Shown: positions 25,494 to 34,227, counted from the first letter of the stretch. The stretch is DNA of 37,579 bases from a bacterium (GCA_016932385.1 JAFGCY010000110.1:1-37579), one strand, 5' to 3'. Notes: generated by a model from the letters alone, not told the origin. Numbers and translations: made by a program.

Positions 25494-26090
25494 TAGGGCC
25501 CGGCAGGGAGCCCCGTCCGTGCCGTCCAGCTTGATGGGCAGGCAGAACAGCTGATAGCGACCCGCCGGAGCGTCGCGCAGGTCGCAATCTTCCAGGATCA
25601 ACACTCCCGCTCCCAACAGCGCAGCGTGGGCGGGATACTCCGGGCCGCCGGCCGGATCCACCGACAGGTAATCGATCCCGACCAGGTTGACCCGCAGTTC
25701 CGCCAGACGCTCGGCCAGTTCCGCCGACAGCTGGGTGTAAGCGCCGGAGAACTCATCGCGCGGCAGGTTGGCGTTATCGGTCTTGAACAGCACGGCATCG
25801 CCCGGCTGGAAGTCCAGGCCGTTGAGAAGCGAAACCGGCAAGCTCGCCTGCCCGCGTCCGTCGATAACCAACGCTGGGCAGCTGAACCGCTCCACGTCGA
25901 TTTGGTCGAGCGTTCTGCCACCGGGAATGAAATGCGCCGGCGCATCCAGATGCGTACCGGTATGCGCGCCCAGTTCCAACTCGGGGCGGTCGCCCTCGGG
26001 GTTGTCGGCAGCCCGATTGACCCGATGCGGGCGGTCACCAGGATAGACCAAGGTATCGCGGCCGATCGTCCGCGTGATATCGATCCACAT
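25479..26090 (-). CDS. Cyclase-family metal hydrolase (kynurenine formamidase-like)
   Basis: A 203-aa member of the cyclase / arylformamidase family, which hydrolyses amide or ester bonds with bound zinc or manganese. The diagnostic motif HTGTHLDAPAHF gives metal ligands H43, H47, D49 and H53, and the N-terminus MWIDITRTIGRDTLVYPGD is typical. I start it at ATG 26090 with GGAG about 6 nt upstream; an upstream frame at 26183 only extends into the preceding gene. It begins 15 nt after the stop of the dehydroquinate-synthase-like gene, so the two are one operon. Its last 15 bases overlap rpiB on the opposite strand. Kynurenine formamidase is one option; no tryptophan-degradation genes are nearby. 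Confidence 0.85.
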   Translation of the reverse strand: MWIDITRTIGRDTLVYPGDRPHRVNRAADNPEGDRPELELGAHTGTHLDAPAHFIPGGRTLDQIDVERFSCPALVIDGRGQASLPVSLLNGLDFQPGDAVLFKTDNANLPRDEFSGAYTQLSAELAERLAELRVNLVGIDYLSVDPAGGPEYPAHAALLGAGVLILEDCDLRDAPAGRYQLFCLPIKLDGTDGAPCRALLKRD

Positions 26091-26104
26091 TCCGTACTCC
26101 GCGG

Positions 26105-27250
26105 TTAGCCGCACTGCAGCCGGTAGGCCACCAGCTTGCTCCACAATTCGTCGGGCTTCATCAGCACGCGCGCGGCGGGCCAATCCTCGATCATCCGGCC
26201 GGGCGCGTAGGGCAGCACCAGGCTGATCATTCGGCCGCGGTTACGCTTCTCCAGGCGCATATGCTCGACCAGCATCCGGTCGTGCAATTCCGCGGGCAGC
26301 ACGGTGGGCAGCTGGCAGTCCTCCAGGATGTCCACCAGTTTCTTGCGGTCCTCGGCGGCGAGCAGGCCGATCTCGGTGGCGATGAACGACTCGAAGGCCA
26401 GGCCGATCGAGACCGCCTCGCCGTGGTGCAGGTGCATCTTGCTGGCGCTTTCCAGCGCATGCGCCGTCGTATGGCCGGCCAACAGCGCCATCCGCTTGGA
26501 CATCTGGAACGGATCGCTGACGCTGACGCGCAGCTTGACCTGCATCGCGTCGAGGATGAACTTCTCAACGTTGGCCTTGACGCCGTCCAGGCCCTGGTCG
26601 CGCGTGGCGGCGCTCAGTTCCTCGAACATTGCGGCGTTGCCGCACATCGCCAGCCGCGCCATCTCGGAAATACCGGCGCGATAAAAGCGGTCGGGCAGGG
26701 TGCCCAGGAAACTGGTGTCCACGAAGGAGACATTCGGCCAATAGAACGTGCCGCAGTAGTTTTTATGGTTATCGAGGTTGACGGCATTCTTACCGCCGAT
26801 CGCGCAGTCGAACTGGGCGATGAACGTGGTCGGGATCGTGACCCAGCTCACGCCGCGGGAGAAAGTGCAGGCCACGAAGCCGACCAGGTCGCTGATCGTG
26901 CCGCCGCCCATGCTGATCAGGATGTCGTCGCGGTTGAACTCGTTCTCCAGCAGATACTCCTGCAGGCGCGTGAACATCCGAAGCGTCTTGGCGCGCTCGC
27001 CGCCCTTGATCTTCAGCGTGCGGACGCGCGGCAGCTTGTTGTAGATCAGCTCCAGGCGCTCGGGATACAGTTGGGCGACGTCGTCGTCCACGACCACTAC
27101 CGCCATGTGGTCGTCGACGTATTCGGCCGTCATCCGCACGATCTCATCGTACCAGTCCGTGGAGATGAAGACGGGGCGGGTGCGTTCGGGGCGGGAAGGC
27201 TGGTTGGGTGCCAGCTTGTGGGCCTTGTCAGTTTCAATCTCAAACAGCAT
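26105..27250 (-). CDS. 3-dehydroquinate synthase-like sugar-phosphate cyclase
   Basis: A 381-aa member of the AroB superfamily. The NAD-binding GGGTISDLVGFVA (115-127), PTTFIAQFD, GGKNAVN (K154) and the three expected zinc ligands are present: E196 in SEMARLAM, the His in GHTTAHALE, and the His in HHGEAVSIGL. In AroB the segment after the zinc glutamate is EVIKYG with an active-site lysine; here it is EMARLA with arginine. Together with the long N-terminal extension this suggests a divergent member, such as a cyclitol or aminosugar-type synthase, rather than the housekeeping shikimate enzyme. ATG 27250 has GGAG about 8 nt upstream; the longer frame to 27349 has no such support. Confidence 0.8.
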   Translation of the reverse strand: MLFEIETDKAHKLAPNQPSRPERTRPVFISTDWYDEIVRMTAEYVDDHMAVVVVDDDVAQLYPERLELIYNKLPRVRTLKIKGGERAKTLRMFTRLQEYLLENEFNRDDILISMGGGTISDLVGFVACTFSRGVSWVTIPTTFIAQFDCAIGGKNAVNLDNHKNYCGTFYWPNVSFVDTSFLGTLPDRFYRAGISEMARLAMCGNAAMFEELSAATRDQGLDGVKANVEKFILDAMQVKLRVSVSDPFQMSKRMALLAGHTTAHALESASKMHLHHGEAVSIGLAFESFIATEIGLLAAEDRKKLVDILEDCQLPTVLPAELHDRMLVEHMRLEKRNRGRMISLVLPYAPGRMIEDWPAARVLMKPDELWSKLVAYRLQCG

Positions 27251-27372
27251 TGACTGTCTCCGCATTTTTAGATTCAGCAGCCGATCGGTGTTGAGACTAG
27301 CACGTTTCGCGTTCACTGGAAAGGCACCGGTTGATTTGCCTGCAACCAAAACACGATGGTGAAGTCATAATC

Positions 27373-27378
27373 TAAGAT
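27373..27378 (+). promoter_or_regulatory. Possible -10 element before FHA gene
   Basis: TAAGAT ends 7 nt before the ATG at 27386, and CATAAT lies slightly upstream (27366-27371). No Shine-Dalgarno precedes this ATG. Either hexamer would give a leaderless or nearly leaderless transcript. The -35 region is weak. Confidence 0.35.
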
Positions 27379-27385
27379 TAACGCG

Positions 27386-28270
27386 ATGGTCTATTTGCTA
27401 TACAACAAGATTCTGCTCAGGGTACTCGTGGTTCTGACCGGAATCGGCGTCGGGGTGGCGACGTGGCACTACGTGGCCCTCTCCTCCCAGAAGCTGGCCG
27501 CCGCCGGCGTACGCGATGCGCTGGCGATTGTCAGCTTCTTCGTCGCGGGCTGGCTGGTGATGGTGATCGCCGAAGTGGTTGACAACCACTATATACGCGC
27601 CTTCGCCTGCCTGTGCGTGATCCTCGGCGGGATCGTCAGCTATAAGTGGATCTTTCTCGTCGACGGGCCCAAGCTGGCTGAGCTGGAAACCGGTGCCGCG
27701 GGCATGCGGATGACCGGCGCGGGCTTCTGGGCCGCGCTGGGGATCGCCCTCTTGATGTTCATCCTGCTGGTGATCCGGTTGGTGCTCGACAAGGCCAACG
27801 CCGGCCGGCGACCCACCGCCGCCGCCGCGCCCCAGGTCAACGTCCCGCTCGGCGCCAAGCCGGAGGGGCTGGGCGAGAAGCCGCGGCCGGACGCCCTGCC
27901 ACCGATCCCGCTGGACGACCAGCCGTTGGCGGTCAGCGAAACGGCCGCTCCGCCACTCAGCGCGCCCATCCGCCAGGCCGGGCCGGTCGCCAAGCTGGTC
28001 GGCATCGGCGGGATGTATCTGGGCACGGAGTACGAGCTGACGCCCGGGGAGCACAGCATCGGACGCCAGGACGCGGACCTGTTGCTGGCCGACGACAACC
28101 AGGTGTCACGGAACCACGCACGGATTACGGTCAGCGCCGACGGGCTGGCCACGCTGAGCGACGCCGGCAGTACCAACGGCTGTTTCGTCAACAACCAGCG
28201 CGTCCAGTCGATGGAGTTGGCGCCGGGCGACGTGATCCGGATCGGTACGTCGCAGTTCAAGGCAGAATAA
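27386..28270 (+). CDS. Membrane protein with C-terminal FHA domain
   Basis: 294 aa. Four hydrophobic segments fill residues of about 10-30, 43-62, 70-92 and 112-136, followed by a proline/alanine-rich linker and a cytoplasmic FHA domain at about 207-292. The FHA domain keeps the phospho-threonine-binding residues: IGRQDADLLL, VSRNHARI and GSTNGCFVN. It should bind a phosphorylated partner at the membrane. The adjacent VWA-FHA gene starts 13 bases later, so the two probably act together, for example in a Ser/Thr kinase signalling route. No kinase or phosphatase gene is in the window. Confidence 0.85.
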   Translation: MVYLLYNKILLRVLVVLTGIGVGVATWHYVALSSQKLAAAGVRDALAIVSFFVAGWLVMVIAEVVDNHYIRAFACLCVILGGIVSYKWIFLVDGPKLAELETGAAGMRMTGAGFWAALGIALLMFILLVIRLVLDKANAGRRPTAAAAPQVNVPLGAKPEGLGEKPRPDALPPIPLDDQPLAVSETAAPPLSAPIRQAGPVAKLVGIGGMYLGTEYELTPGEHSIGRQDADLLLADDNQVSRNHARITVSADGLATLSDAGSTNGCFVNNQRVQSMELAPGDVIRIGTSQFKAE

Positions 28271-28283
28271 GCGGAGGTGGGTC

Positions 28284-30161
28284 ATGCGTGACTGGATCTG
28301 GTATGCGGCACTCCTCGCGCTGATTGCCGCACTCACGCCAATCTGGGTGCAGGCGCAACAGCAGTCCGGCCAGCAGCCGGGCACGACGCCGGCCGCGGCC
28401 GCCGCCGCGGATGACGAAGAAGAAGAGCAGCTGGAGCACCAGCGGCACAGCGACCCGTACCTGAAATACGTGCAGAACGCCGAGGTGCGGATCAGCCAGC
28501 TGGAGCTGGGCGACTTCCCCACCGTGCGCGCCTTTGTCAGCGTGGCCGACGAAGGCGGTGTGCTGATCCGCTCGCTGACCGAGCAGGACTTCACGGTGAC
28601 CGAAAACGACGTGCCGGCCGCCGAGGTGCGCTTCGGCAATCGCGAGGAGCTGAACCTGCCGCTGTCGATCCAACTCGTGGTGGATATCTCCAGCAGCATG
28701 GACGTGGAAGTCGATCACGTAACCCACGCTACCGCGCTGGACCTGGCCAAGCAGGCCGTGCGCGATTTCGTCCAGCAACTCGGTCCCTTGGACCGCGTCG
28801 GGCTGATCACTTTCTCCGACGCGGCGATCCGCGAGGTGCGGATGACCACCGACCACCAGGATCTGATTCGAGCCGTGGACAAGCTGACGGCCTGGGGCCA
28901 GACGGCGCTCTGGGACGCCACCTTCTCGGGTATGGAGGAACTCGTCGATGACGAAACACCGTCGCGGCGGGCGCTGATCGTGCTCTCCGACGGCTGGGAC
29001 AACAAAAGCGTCGAATCGCCGCTGACCATCCTGGACTGGTACGAGGCCGAGGCGCTGGACAACAACATCGGTTTCTCGATCTACACACTCGGACTCGGTC
29101 CTGACGTCGACCGCGGCGCGTTGGGCAACATCGCCACGCGCACCGGCGGCCTTTATATGGACAGCCCGACGGCCGACCAGCTGGCCGACGTCTACCAGGA
29201 CATCCTGAACCAGATCCAAAGCGAATACCTGCTGGAATGGGACTCGCCGGGCGAGTCGCAGCCCGGCCAGATCATCGACGTCAGCATCGGCATCACGCCG
29301 GTGCAGTCGTTCACGCCGGGCGATTACACCTACCGAAGCCCCGGGCTGACCGCGGCGCTTAGGCGCGCGCTGCTGCCCGGCCTGATCACGATCGGCGTGC
29401 TGATCGCGATCCTGGTGATCGCCACGATCTTCCGCATCAGCCGGCGTGTCTGGCTGACGGTGATGATCACGCCGCTGGAGGGCAAGGACTACGCGGTGCC
29501 GTCCGACGGCGCCGACATCGGCACGCTGGAGAGCTGCGAGATCCGCCTGCCCGGCGATCCGGCGCTGCTGCCGCTGCATGCCTCGCTGCGCGAGAGCGCC
29601 GACGGCTACGTGCTGGCGGTGGTCGATCCGCAATCGCCGATTATCTGCGGCGGCATGCTTTTAGCGAAGAAGCTGCTGCGCCACGGCGACCGCTTCACGT
29701 TGGGGACGACGGAGTTCATCTTCAGCGAGCGCGTCAGCCGCCCCGGCGACGGCGAGTTCATCCTGGCCGAGCACGTGACCGACCTCGAAGCGCCTCAACA
29801 GCTGTCGGAGGAAGCGCAACTGGCCGCCGCCGCGGGCGAGGATCCCGCCGCCGCGGTCGAGCGCCAGGTGCCGGCCAAGCTGACGGCCCAGTCCGGGCCG
29901 CACGCCGGTGTAAGTGTGAACCTCACTGAAGGCGAGACGGTGATCGGGCGCACCGAGGGCCAGCTGAAGCTGTCCAGCGACAACCAGGTCAGCCGCAAGC
30001 ACTGCGTGATCACGCTGGCGGGCGGCCGCGCGACCCTGACCGATCCCGGCAGCACCAACGGCACGCGGATCAATGGCAAACCCTGCCAGCCCGGCATGTC
30101 CGTGCCGGTGTACGCCGGCGATGTACTGGGAATCGGTAGCGGTGAGTATCGGCTAGAATAG
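28284..30161 (+). CDS. VWA domain membrane protein with C-terminal FHA domain
   Basis: 625 aa. It has an N-terminal signal peptide (cleavage near AQA-QQQ, residue 24) and an acidic low-complexity stretch. A VWA domain at about 128-320 has the MIDAS motif DISSSM (D134, S136, S138) and SDGWDN. A single membrane helix at about 357-380 (LITIGVLIAILVIATIF) is followed by two cytoplasmic FHA-like modules. The first (about 395-475) is degenerate: GR is replaced by GT and SxxH by LPLH. The last (about 540-620) is complete, with IGRTEGQLKL, VSRKHCVI and GSTNGTRIN. It would couple extracytoplasmic binding to phospho-recognition inside. GGAGG lies about 6 nt before the ATG. Confidence 0.87.
   Translation: MRDWIWYAALLALIAALTPIWVQAQQQSGQQPGTTPAAAAAADDEEEEQLEHQRHSDPYLKYVQNAEVRISQLELGDFPTVRAFVSVADEGGVLIRSLTEQDFTVTENDVPAAEVRFGNREELNLPLSIQLVVDISSSMDVEVDHVTHATALDLAKQAVRDFVQQLGPLDRVGLITFSDAAIREVRMTTDHQDLIRAVDKLTAWGQTALWDATFSGMEELVDDETPSRRALIVLSDGWDNKSVESPLTILDWYEAEALDNNIGFSIYTLGLGPDVDRGALGNIATRTGGLYMDSPTADQLADVYQDILNQIQSEYLLEWDSPGESQPGQIIDVSIGITPVQSFTPGDYTYRSPGLTAALRRALLPGLITIGVLIAILVIATIFRISRRVWLTVMITPLEGKDYAVPSDGADIGTLESCEIRLPGDPALLPLHASLRESADGYVLAVVDPQSPIICGGMLLAKKLLRHGDRFTLGTTEFIFSERVSRPGDGEFILAEHVTDLEAPQQLSEEAQLAAAAGEDPAAAVERQVPAKLTAQSGPHAGVSVNLTEGETVIGRTEGQLKLSSDNQVSRKHCVITLAGGRATLTDPGSTNGTRINGKPCQPGMSVPVYAGDVLGIGSGEYRLE
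30154..30159 (+). promoter_or_regulatory. -10 element for a probable leaderless transcript (rdgB-like gene)
   Basis: TAGAAT ends 6 nt before the GTG at 30166 and overlaps the stop region of the VWA-FHA gene. No ribosome site is visible for the GTG. The -35 region is weak, so read-through from upstream is also possible. Confidence 0.4.
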
Positions 30162-30165
30162 CCCC

Positions 30166-30765
30166 GTGATCGTGATCGCCAGCCAGAACGAGTACAAGAT
30201 CGCCGAGATCCGCGCGCTGCCGGCGGCGGAAGGGCTCGTGCTCAAGGAGATCGGCGCGTTCGGCGAGGTGCCCGAGGTGCCCGAGGACGGCACGACCTTC
30301 GAGGAGAACGCCGTGATCAAGGCGGTGAAGTACTCCCTCTGGCTGAGGCGCGAGTTGAACATCGAGCCGCCGGTGGTGGCCGAGGACGCCGGGTTGATGG
30401 TCGAGGGGCTGTTGGGCTGGCCGGGCGTGTTCTCGGCGCGCATCGCCCCGACCACCGATGAGCAGATCGACCTGGTGCTGGAGCGGCTCGGCGACCACTT
30501 CAACCGCGCCGCGCAGTTTGTCGCCTACACCGCGCTGGTGATCAACGGCTACCTGGTGCGTACCTGGCGCGGCAGCGTCACCGGCCGGCTGACCAAAGAA
30601 CGGCGTGGCACGGGCGGCTTCGGCTACGATCCGATCTTCGAGATCCCGCAGCTGGGCAAGACCTTCGCCGAACTGGACACGCCGCTGAAGAACGAGCTGT
30701 CCCACCGTACCCGCTCCTGGACGCTGGCGCTGCAATACATCCGTGAGCGCAAACTGGCCGGCTGA
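30166..30765 (+). CDS. rdgB: RdgB/HAM1-family non-canonical NTP pyrophosphatase
   Basis: Hydrolyses XTP, ITP and dITP to monophosphates, keeping deaminated purines out of nucleic acids. The family motifs are complete: ASQNEYKIAEI at the N-terminus, TTFEENAVIKA, AEDAGLMVEGLLGWPGVFSA, GTGGFGYDPIF, KTFAEL and the terminal SHRTRS. It is 199 aa, as usual. The GTG start at 30166 puts the first beta strand (VIVIAS) at the N-terminus. It lies 4 bases after the VWA-FHA gene and before the gatE promoter. Confidence 0.93.
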   Translation: MIVIASQNEYKIAEIRALPAAEGLVLKEIGAFGEVPEVPEDGTTFEENAVIKAVKYSLWLRRELNIEPPVVAEDAGLMVEGLLGWPGVFSARIAPTTDEQIDLVLERLGDHFNRAAQFVAYTALVINGYLVRTWRGSVTGRLTKERRGTGGFGYDPIFEIPQLGKTFAELDTPLKNELSHRTRSWTLALQYIRERKLAG

Positions 30766-30802
30766 GCGCATTCGACCCAGGTTTGGTTTTTCTTAAAAAG
30801 GG

Positions 30803-30831
30803 TTACCAAGCGCGCTGTTCGGTGTTATCAT
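30803..30831 (+). promoter_or_regulatory. Promoter of gatE-gatD
   Basis: A -35-like TTACCA (30803-30808) is followed by 17 nt and TATCAT (30826-30831). It carries an extended -10 TG (TGTTATCAT). It would give a leader of about 38 nt before the gatE ATG. Confidence 0.5.
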
Positions 30832-30875
30832 CCTGCGACCTTGCGCACCGCCTGTGCGCGCACCCATGAGATGCC

Positions 30876-32843
30876 ATGAAGCTGATTCACAGCGCTCCAC
30901 TCGATTATGAGAAAATCGGTTTGGTCGTCGGGCTGGAAGTCCACCAGCAGCTTTTGACCGACCATAAGATGTTTTGCAAGTGCCCGGCCGGCCTGTACAC
31001 TAACGAGCACGACGGCACGGTGCTGCGCCACATGCGCCCGACCCTCAGCGAGTTGGGCGAATACGACGGCACGGCGCTGATGGAATTCAAGACCAGAAAG
31101 AACATTATCTACCTGCTGCACCATTCCAACACCTGCACGTATGAGATGGACGACACCCCGCCGTTTTTGGTCAACCAGCAGGCGCTGGACGTGGCGATCG
31201 AGCAGTGCCTGATGCTCGGCTGCGACATCATCGACGAGGTGCACATCGCGCGCAAGCAATACCTGGACGGCAGCATCCCGACGGGCTTCCAGCGCACGGC
31301 GATCGTCGGCGTCAACGGCAAGCTGCCCTTCCGCGGCCGCGAGCTTTCGGTCACGCAGGTCAGCGTGGAGGAGGACAGCTGCCGCGAGGTCTCCGACCAG
31401 GCGCACCTGATCGTCTGGCGCACGGATCGCCTGGGCATGCCGCTGATCGAGACCGTCACCGGACCCGACCTGCGCACGCCGGAGGAGGTCGAGGAAGCGA
31501 TCCTGTTGATCGGCCGCGTCTGCCGTTCCACGCGCCACGTGCGCACCGGGCCCGGCGCGAGCCGCCAGGACGTCAACGTCAGCGTGGCGGGCGGCCGGCG
31601 GGTCGAGATCAAGGGCGTGCCCTACGCCTGGCTCGCGCCAGCGCTGGTCCATTCCGAGGCCTGGCGCCAGGTGAACCTGCTGAGGCTGCGCGACGAACTG
31701 CACCAGCGCGGCTTCACCAAGCCGGAGGATATCGTCGTCGAGCATGCGGATGTCACCGAGCTCTGCGCCGAATCGAACCTGAAGGTGCTGCGCGAGGAGA
31801 TCTGGCAAAAGCACATCGAGCACCACGACTGGCGGCCGGGTTTCGAGCTGGGCAAAGGCAGGTTCTGCGTGCGCGCCGTCAAGCTGCCCGGGCTCAACGG
31901 CACGCTCAACTGGCCGACGCAGCCGGACCTGATCTTTGCCGACGAACTGCGCGGGCGCCTCAGGGTCATCGCGGGCCTCAGCCAGCAGCCGATCCTGGTT
32001 CAGAGCGAGAAATGGCCGGTCTACAAGGACAGCCGCCAGGAGATGCGCCAGCTGTTGAAGCGGATGCGCTGCGGGGCGGACGATTCGCTGGTCGTGATCT
32101 GGGGACCGGAGCAGGACACCCTGACCGCCGTCGAGGAGATCCGCCTGCGCTACGTCGACGCGCTGGATGGCGTGCCGCACGAGACACGCCAGCCGCTGCC
32201 GGACGGCACGACGGACTTCGAGCGCATCCTGCCGGGGCCGGACCGGATGTATCCCGACACCGACAGCCCGCCGACGATGATCACGCGCGAGCGGGTCGAG
32301 GGGCTGCAAGCCGACCTGCCCAGCCCGCCCTGGGAACGTTACGAACGCTACCGCCGGGCCGGCCTGCCCGATAACACGATCTTCTACCTGATCCGCCGCA
32401 ACGGGGCGGACCTGGTCGACGAAATCGTCGCCAAGACCGGGGCCGACCTGCGCCGCGTGGGCTTTTTCTTCGGCGAGGAGCTGAAGGGCCTGGCGCGCGC
32501 GGGAGTGAATGTCGAGGCAATCGGCTCGGAACGCTGGCTGGAGTTCTTCAGCCAGGCCCAGGCGCGGCCGCTGATCTGGGAGGACCGGCGCCAGGTGTTG
32601 CGTACCTTGGCCGCGGAACCTGAAGCCGACTTCGAGGACCTCCTCGACGACCTGGAGACGGGGGCGCCGCGCGACTGGCAACGGCGGCTGGACGATGTGC
32701 TGGCGACCGAATACATCAAGCACGGCGCGGCCGAGCCGGAGAAGCGCCAGCGCTATTACCTCGGCGTGGCGATGAATGAACTACGCGGGATGGTGCTCGT
32801 GGCGGACGTGGCGCAGGCGCTCAAGGAGCGGTTCAATGGCTGA
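30876..32843 (+). CDS. gatE: Glutamyl-tRNA(Gln) amidotransferase subunit E (archaeal type)
   Basis: GatE, with GatD, converts Glu-tRNA(Gln) to Gln-tRNA(Gln). The GatB/GatE kinase core is seen in KIGLVVGLEVHQQL, KMFCKCPAGLY and RPTLSELGEYDG, then ARKQYLDGSIPTGFQRTAIV and SVEEDSC. GatE rather than GatB is indicated by the 655-aa length and by the AspRS-like insert and segment between TRHVRTGPGASRQDVNVSV and LPDGTTDFERILPGPDRMYP; the latter closely follows archaeal GatE (KALPDGNTQY, then MYLETDIP). A YqeY-like tail follows. It overlaps gatD by 8 bases. GatDE is considered characteristic of archaea, so its presence beside bacterial genes is notable. Confidence 0.92.
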   Translation: MKLIHSAPLDYEKIGLVVGLEVHQQLLTDHKMFCKCPAGLYTNEHDGTVLRHMRPTLSELGEYDGTALMEFKTRKNIIYLLHHSNTCTYEMDDTPPFLVNQQALDVAIEQCLMLGCDIIDEVHIARKQYLDGSIPTGFQRTAIVGVNGKLPFRGRELSVTQVSVEEDSCREVSDQAHLIVWRTDRLGMPLIETVTGPDLRTPEEVEEAILLIGRVCRSTRHVRTGPGASRQDVNVSVAGGRRVEIKGVPYAWLAPALVHSEAWRQVNLLRLRDELHQRGFTKPEDIVVEHADVTELCAESNLKVLREEIWQKHIEHHDWRPGFELGKGRFCVRAVKLPGLNGTLNWPTQPDLIFADELRGRLRVIAGLSQQPILVQSEKWPVYKDSRQEMRQLLKRMRCGADDSLVVIWGPEQDTLTAVEEIRLRYVDALDGVPHETRQPLPDGTTDFERILPGPDRMYPDTDSPPTMITRERVEGLQADLPSPPWERYERYRRAGLPDNTIFYLIRRNGADLVDEIVAKTGADLRRVGFFFGEELKGLARAGVNVEAIGSERWLEFFSQAQARPLIWEDRRQVLRTLAAEPEADFEDLLDDLETGAPRDWQRRLDDVLATEYIKHGAAEPEKRQRYYLGVAMNELRGMVLVADVAQALKERFNG

Positions 32844-34227
32844 TCAGCAACCGATGGAAGGCTATCGCGGCCGGGCCGCGGAAAAGCTTGGCGAGTGGCG
32901 GGTGCGGACCTGGAGCGAGGTCTGCGTGGTCAACGACGCGGGAAGCGAGTTTATCGGCGTGATCCTGCCCAGAAGCGAGACTTTCGACGACCTGCACATC
33001 GTGCTCAAGCAAAAGACCGGCTACAACGTCGGCATTCACGTCGACCGCGTGCGCGAGATCAAGGAACTGGGCTACAAAAAGGCCGAATACAAGATCCCCG
33101 AGAAGGAATTCCCACGCAATCCGGGCCTGCCCGCGGTGACGCTGTTGGGGACGGGCGGCACGATCGCCAGCCGGCTGGACTACCGCACCGGCGCGGTGAT
33201 CCCGGCCTTCACGCCCGGCGAGCTGTACGGCGCCGTACCGGAGCTGGCCGATATCTGCAACCTGACCACGAAGAAGATCTTCGGCGTGTTCAGCGAGAAC
33301 ATGGGCTGGCCCGAGTACTGCCAACTGGCCCAGGCGATCGGCGACGAGATCAACGCCGGCGCGGACGGCATCGTGATCGGCCATGGCACGGACACGATGG
33401 GCCATACCGCGGCGGTGCTGAGCTTCATGGTGCAGAACCTGCCGGTACCGGTGGTGATCGTCGGCAGCCAGCGCAGTTCCGACCGCCCCAGCTCGGATGC
33501 CGCGCTCAACCTGACGCACGCCGTCAACGCGGCGGCCAACGGCGATATCGCCGAGATCCAGGTCTGCATGTTCGGCCCGACCTCCGACAGCTACGGCCTG
33601 CTGCACCGCGGGACGCGCGTGCGCAAGATGCACTCCAGCTACCGCAGCACGTTCCGCACGCTGTCCGACATCCCGCTGGCGATTATCGACCGCGATAACC
33701 AGACGATCCTCCATCCGGATTACCGCCGGCGCGATCCCAGCCGCCAGGTCAAGATCGACGCTGTCTACGACGATCGCGTCTCGGTGCTCTATTACTACCC
33801 CGGCATGAAGCCCGACCTGGTCGAAGCATTGGTCGAGAAGGGCTACCGCGGCATCGTGATCGCCGGCACGGGCCTGGGCCACGTCAACAAGCCGCTCTAT
33901 CCGGCACTGAAGGCGGCGATCGCCCAGGGCGTGCATGTGGTGATGTGCGTGCAGACGCTGTGGGGCTTCGCGCAGATGTACGTCTACGACACCGGTCGCG
34001 ACCTGCTCGACATCGGCGTGGTGCCGCTCGACAACATGCTGCCCGAGACGGCGCTGATGAAGCTGGGCTGGGTGCTGGGCCACACCGATGACCACGGCGA
34101 GGTGCTGAAGATGATGCGCGCGCCGGTCAGCCACGAGATCACCGGCCGCGAGCCGCATAACGGCTATATCGTGTTGCAGGGCGGTCTGCCCGAAGTGCAG
34201 GAGTATATCGCCGGCCACTGGAAGTGA
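32836..34227 (+). CDS. gatD: Glutamyl-tRNA(Gln) amidotransferase subunit D (asparaginase-like, archaeal type)
   Basis: GatD releases ammonia from glutamine for GatE. The N-terminal barrel domain special to GatD is present (EFIGVILPRSETFDDLHIVL, about residues 38-57), so this is not a simple asparaginase. The asparaginase-type active site is complete: GTGGTIAS (T109), HGTDTM (T185, D186), and the lysine in RKMHSSYRSTFR (K264). It is 463 aa from ATG 32836, which overlaps the gatE stop; the longer frame from 32776 lies within gatE. Both subunits will be made in equal amounts from one message. Confidence 0.93.
   Translation: MADQQPMEGYRGRAAEKLGEWRVRTWSEVCVVNDAGSEFIGVILPRSETFDDLHIVLKQKTGYNVGIHVDRVREIKELGYKKAEYKIPEKEFPRNPGLPAVTLLGTGGTIASRLDYRTGAVIPAFTPGELYGAVPELADICNLTTKKIFGVFSENMGWPEYCQLAQAIGDEINAGADGIVIGHGTDTMGHTAAVLSFMVQNLPVPVVIVGSQRSSDRPSSDAALNLTHAVNAAANGDIAEIQVCMFGPTSDSYGLLHRGTRVRKMHSSYRSTFRTLSDIPLAIIDRDNQTILHPDYRRRDPSRQVKIDAVYDDRVSVLYYYPGMKPDLVEALVEKGYRGIVIAGTGLGHVNKPLYPALKAAIAQGVHVVMCVQTLWGFAQMYVYDTGRDLLDIGVVPLDNMLPETALMKLGWVLGHTDDHGEVLKMMRAPVSHEITGREPHNGYIVLQGGLPEVQEYIAGHWK

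Noticed and set aside
28257..29633. 458-aa minus-strand frame opposite the VWA-FHA gene
   Set aside because: It has low-complexity composition and no domains, and the opposite strand has VWA and FHA motifs.
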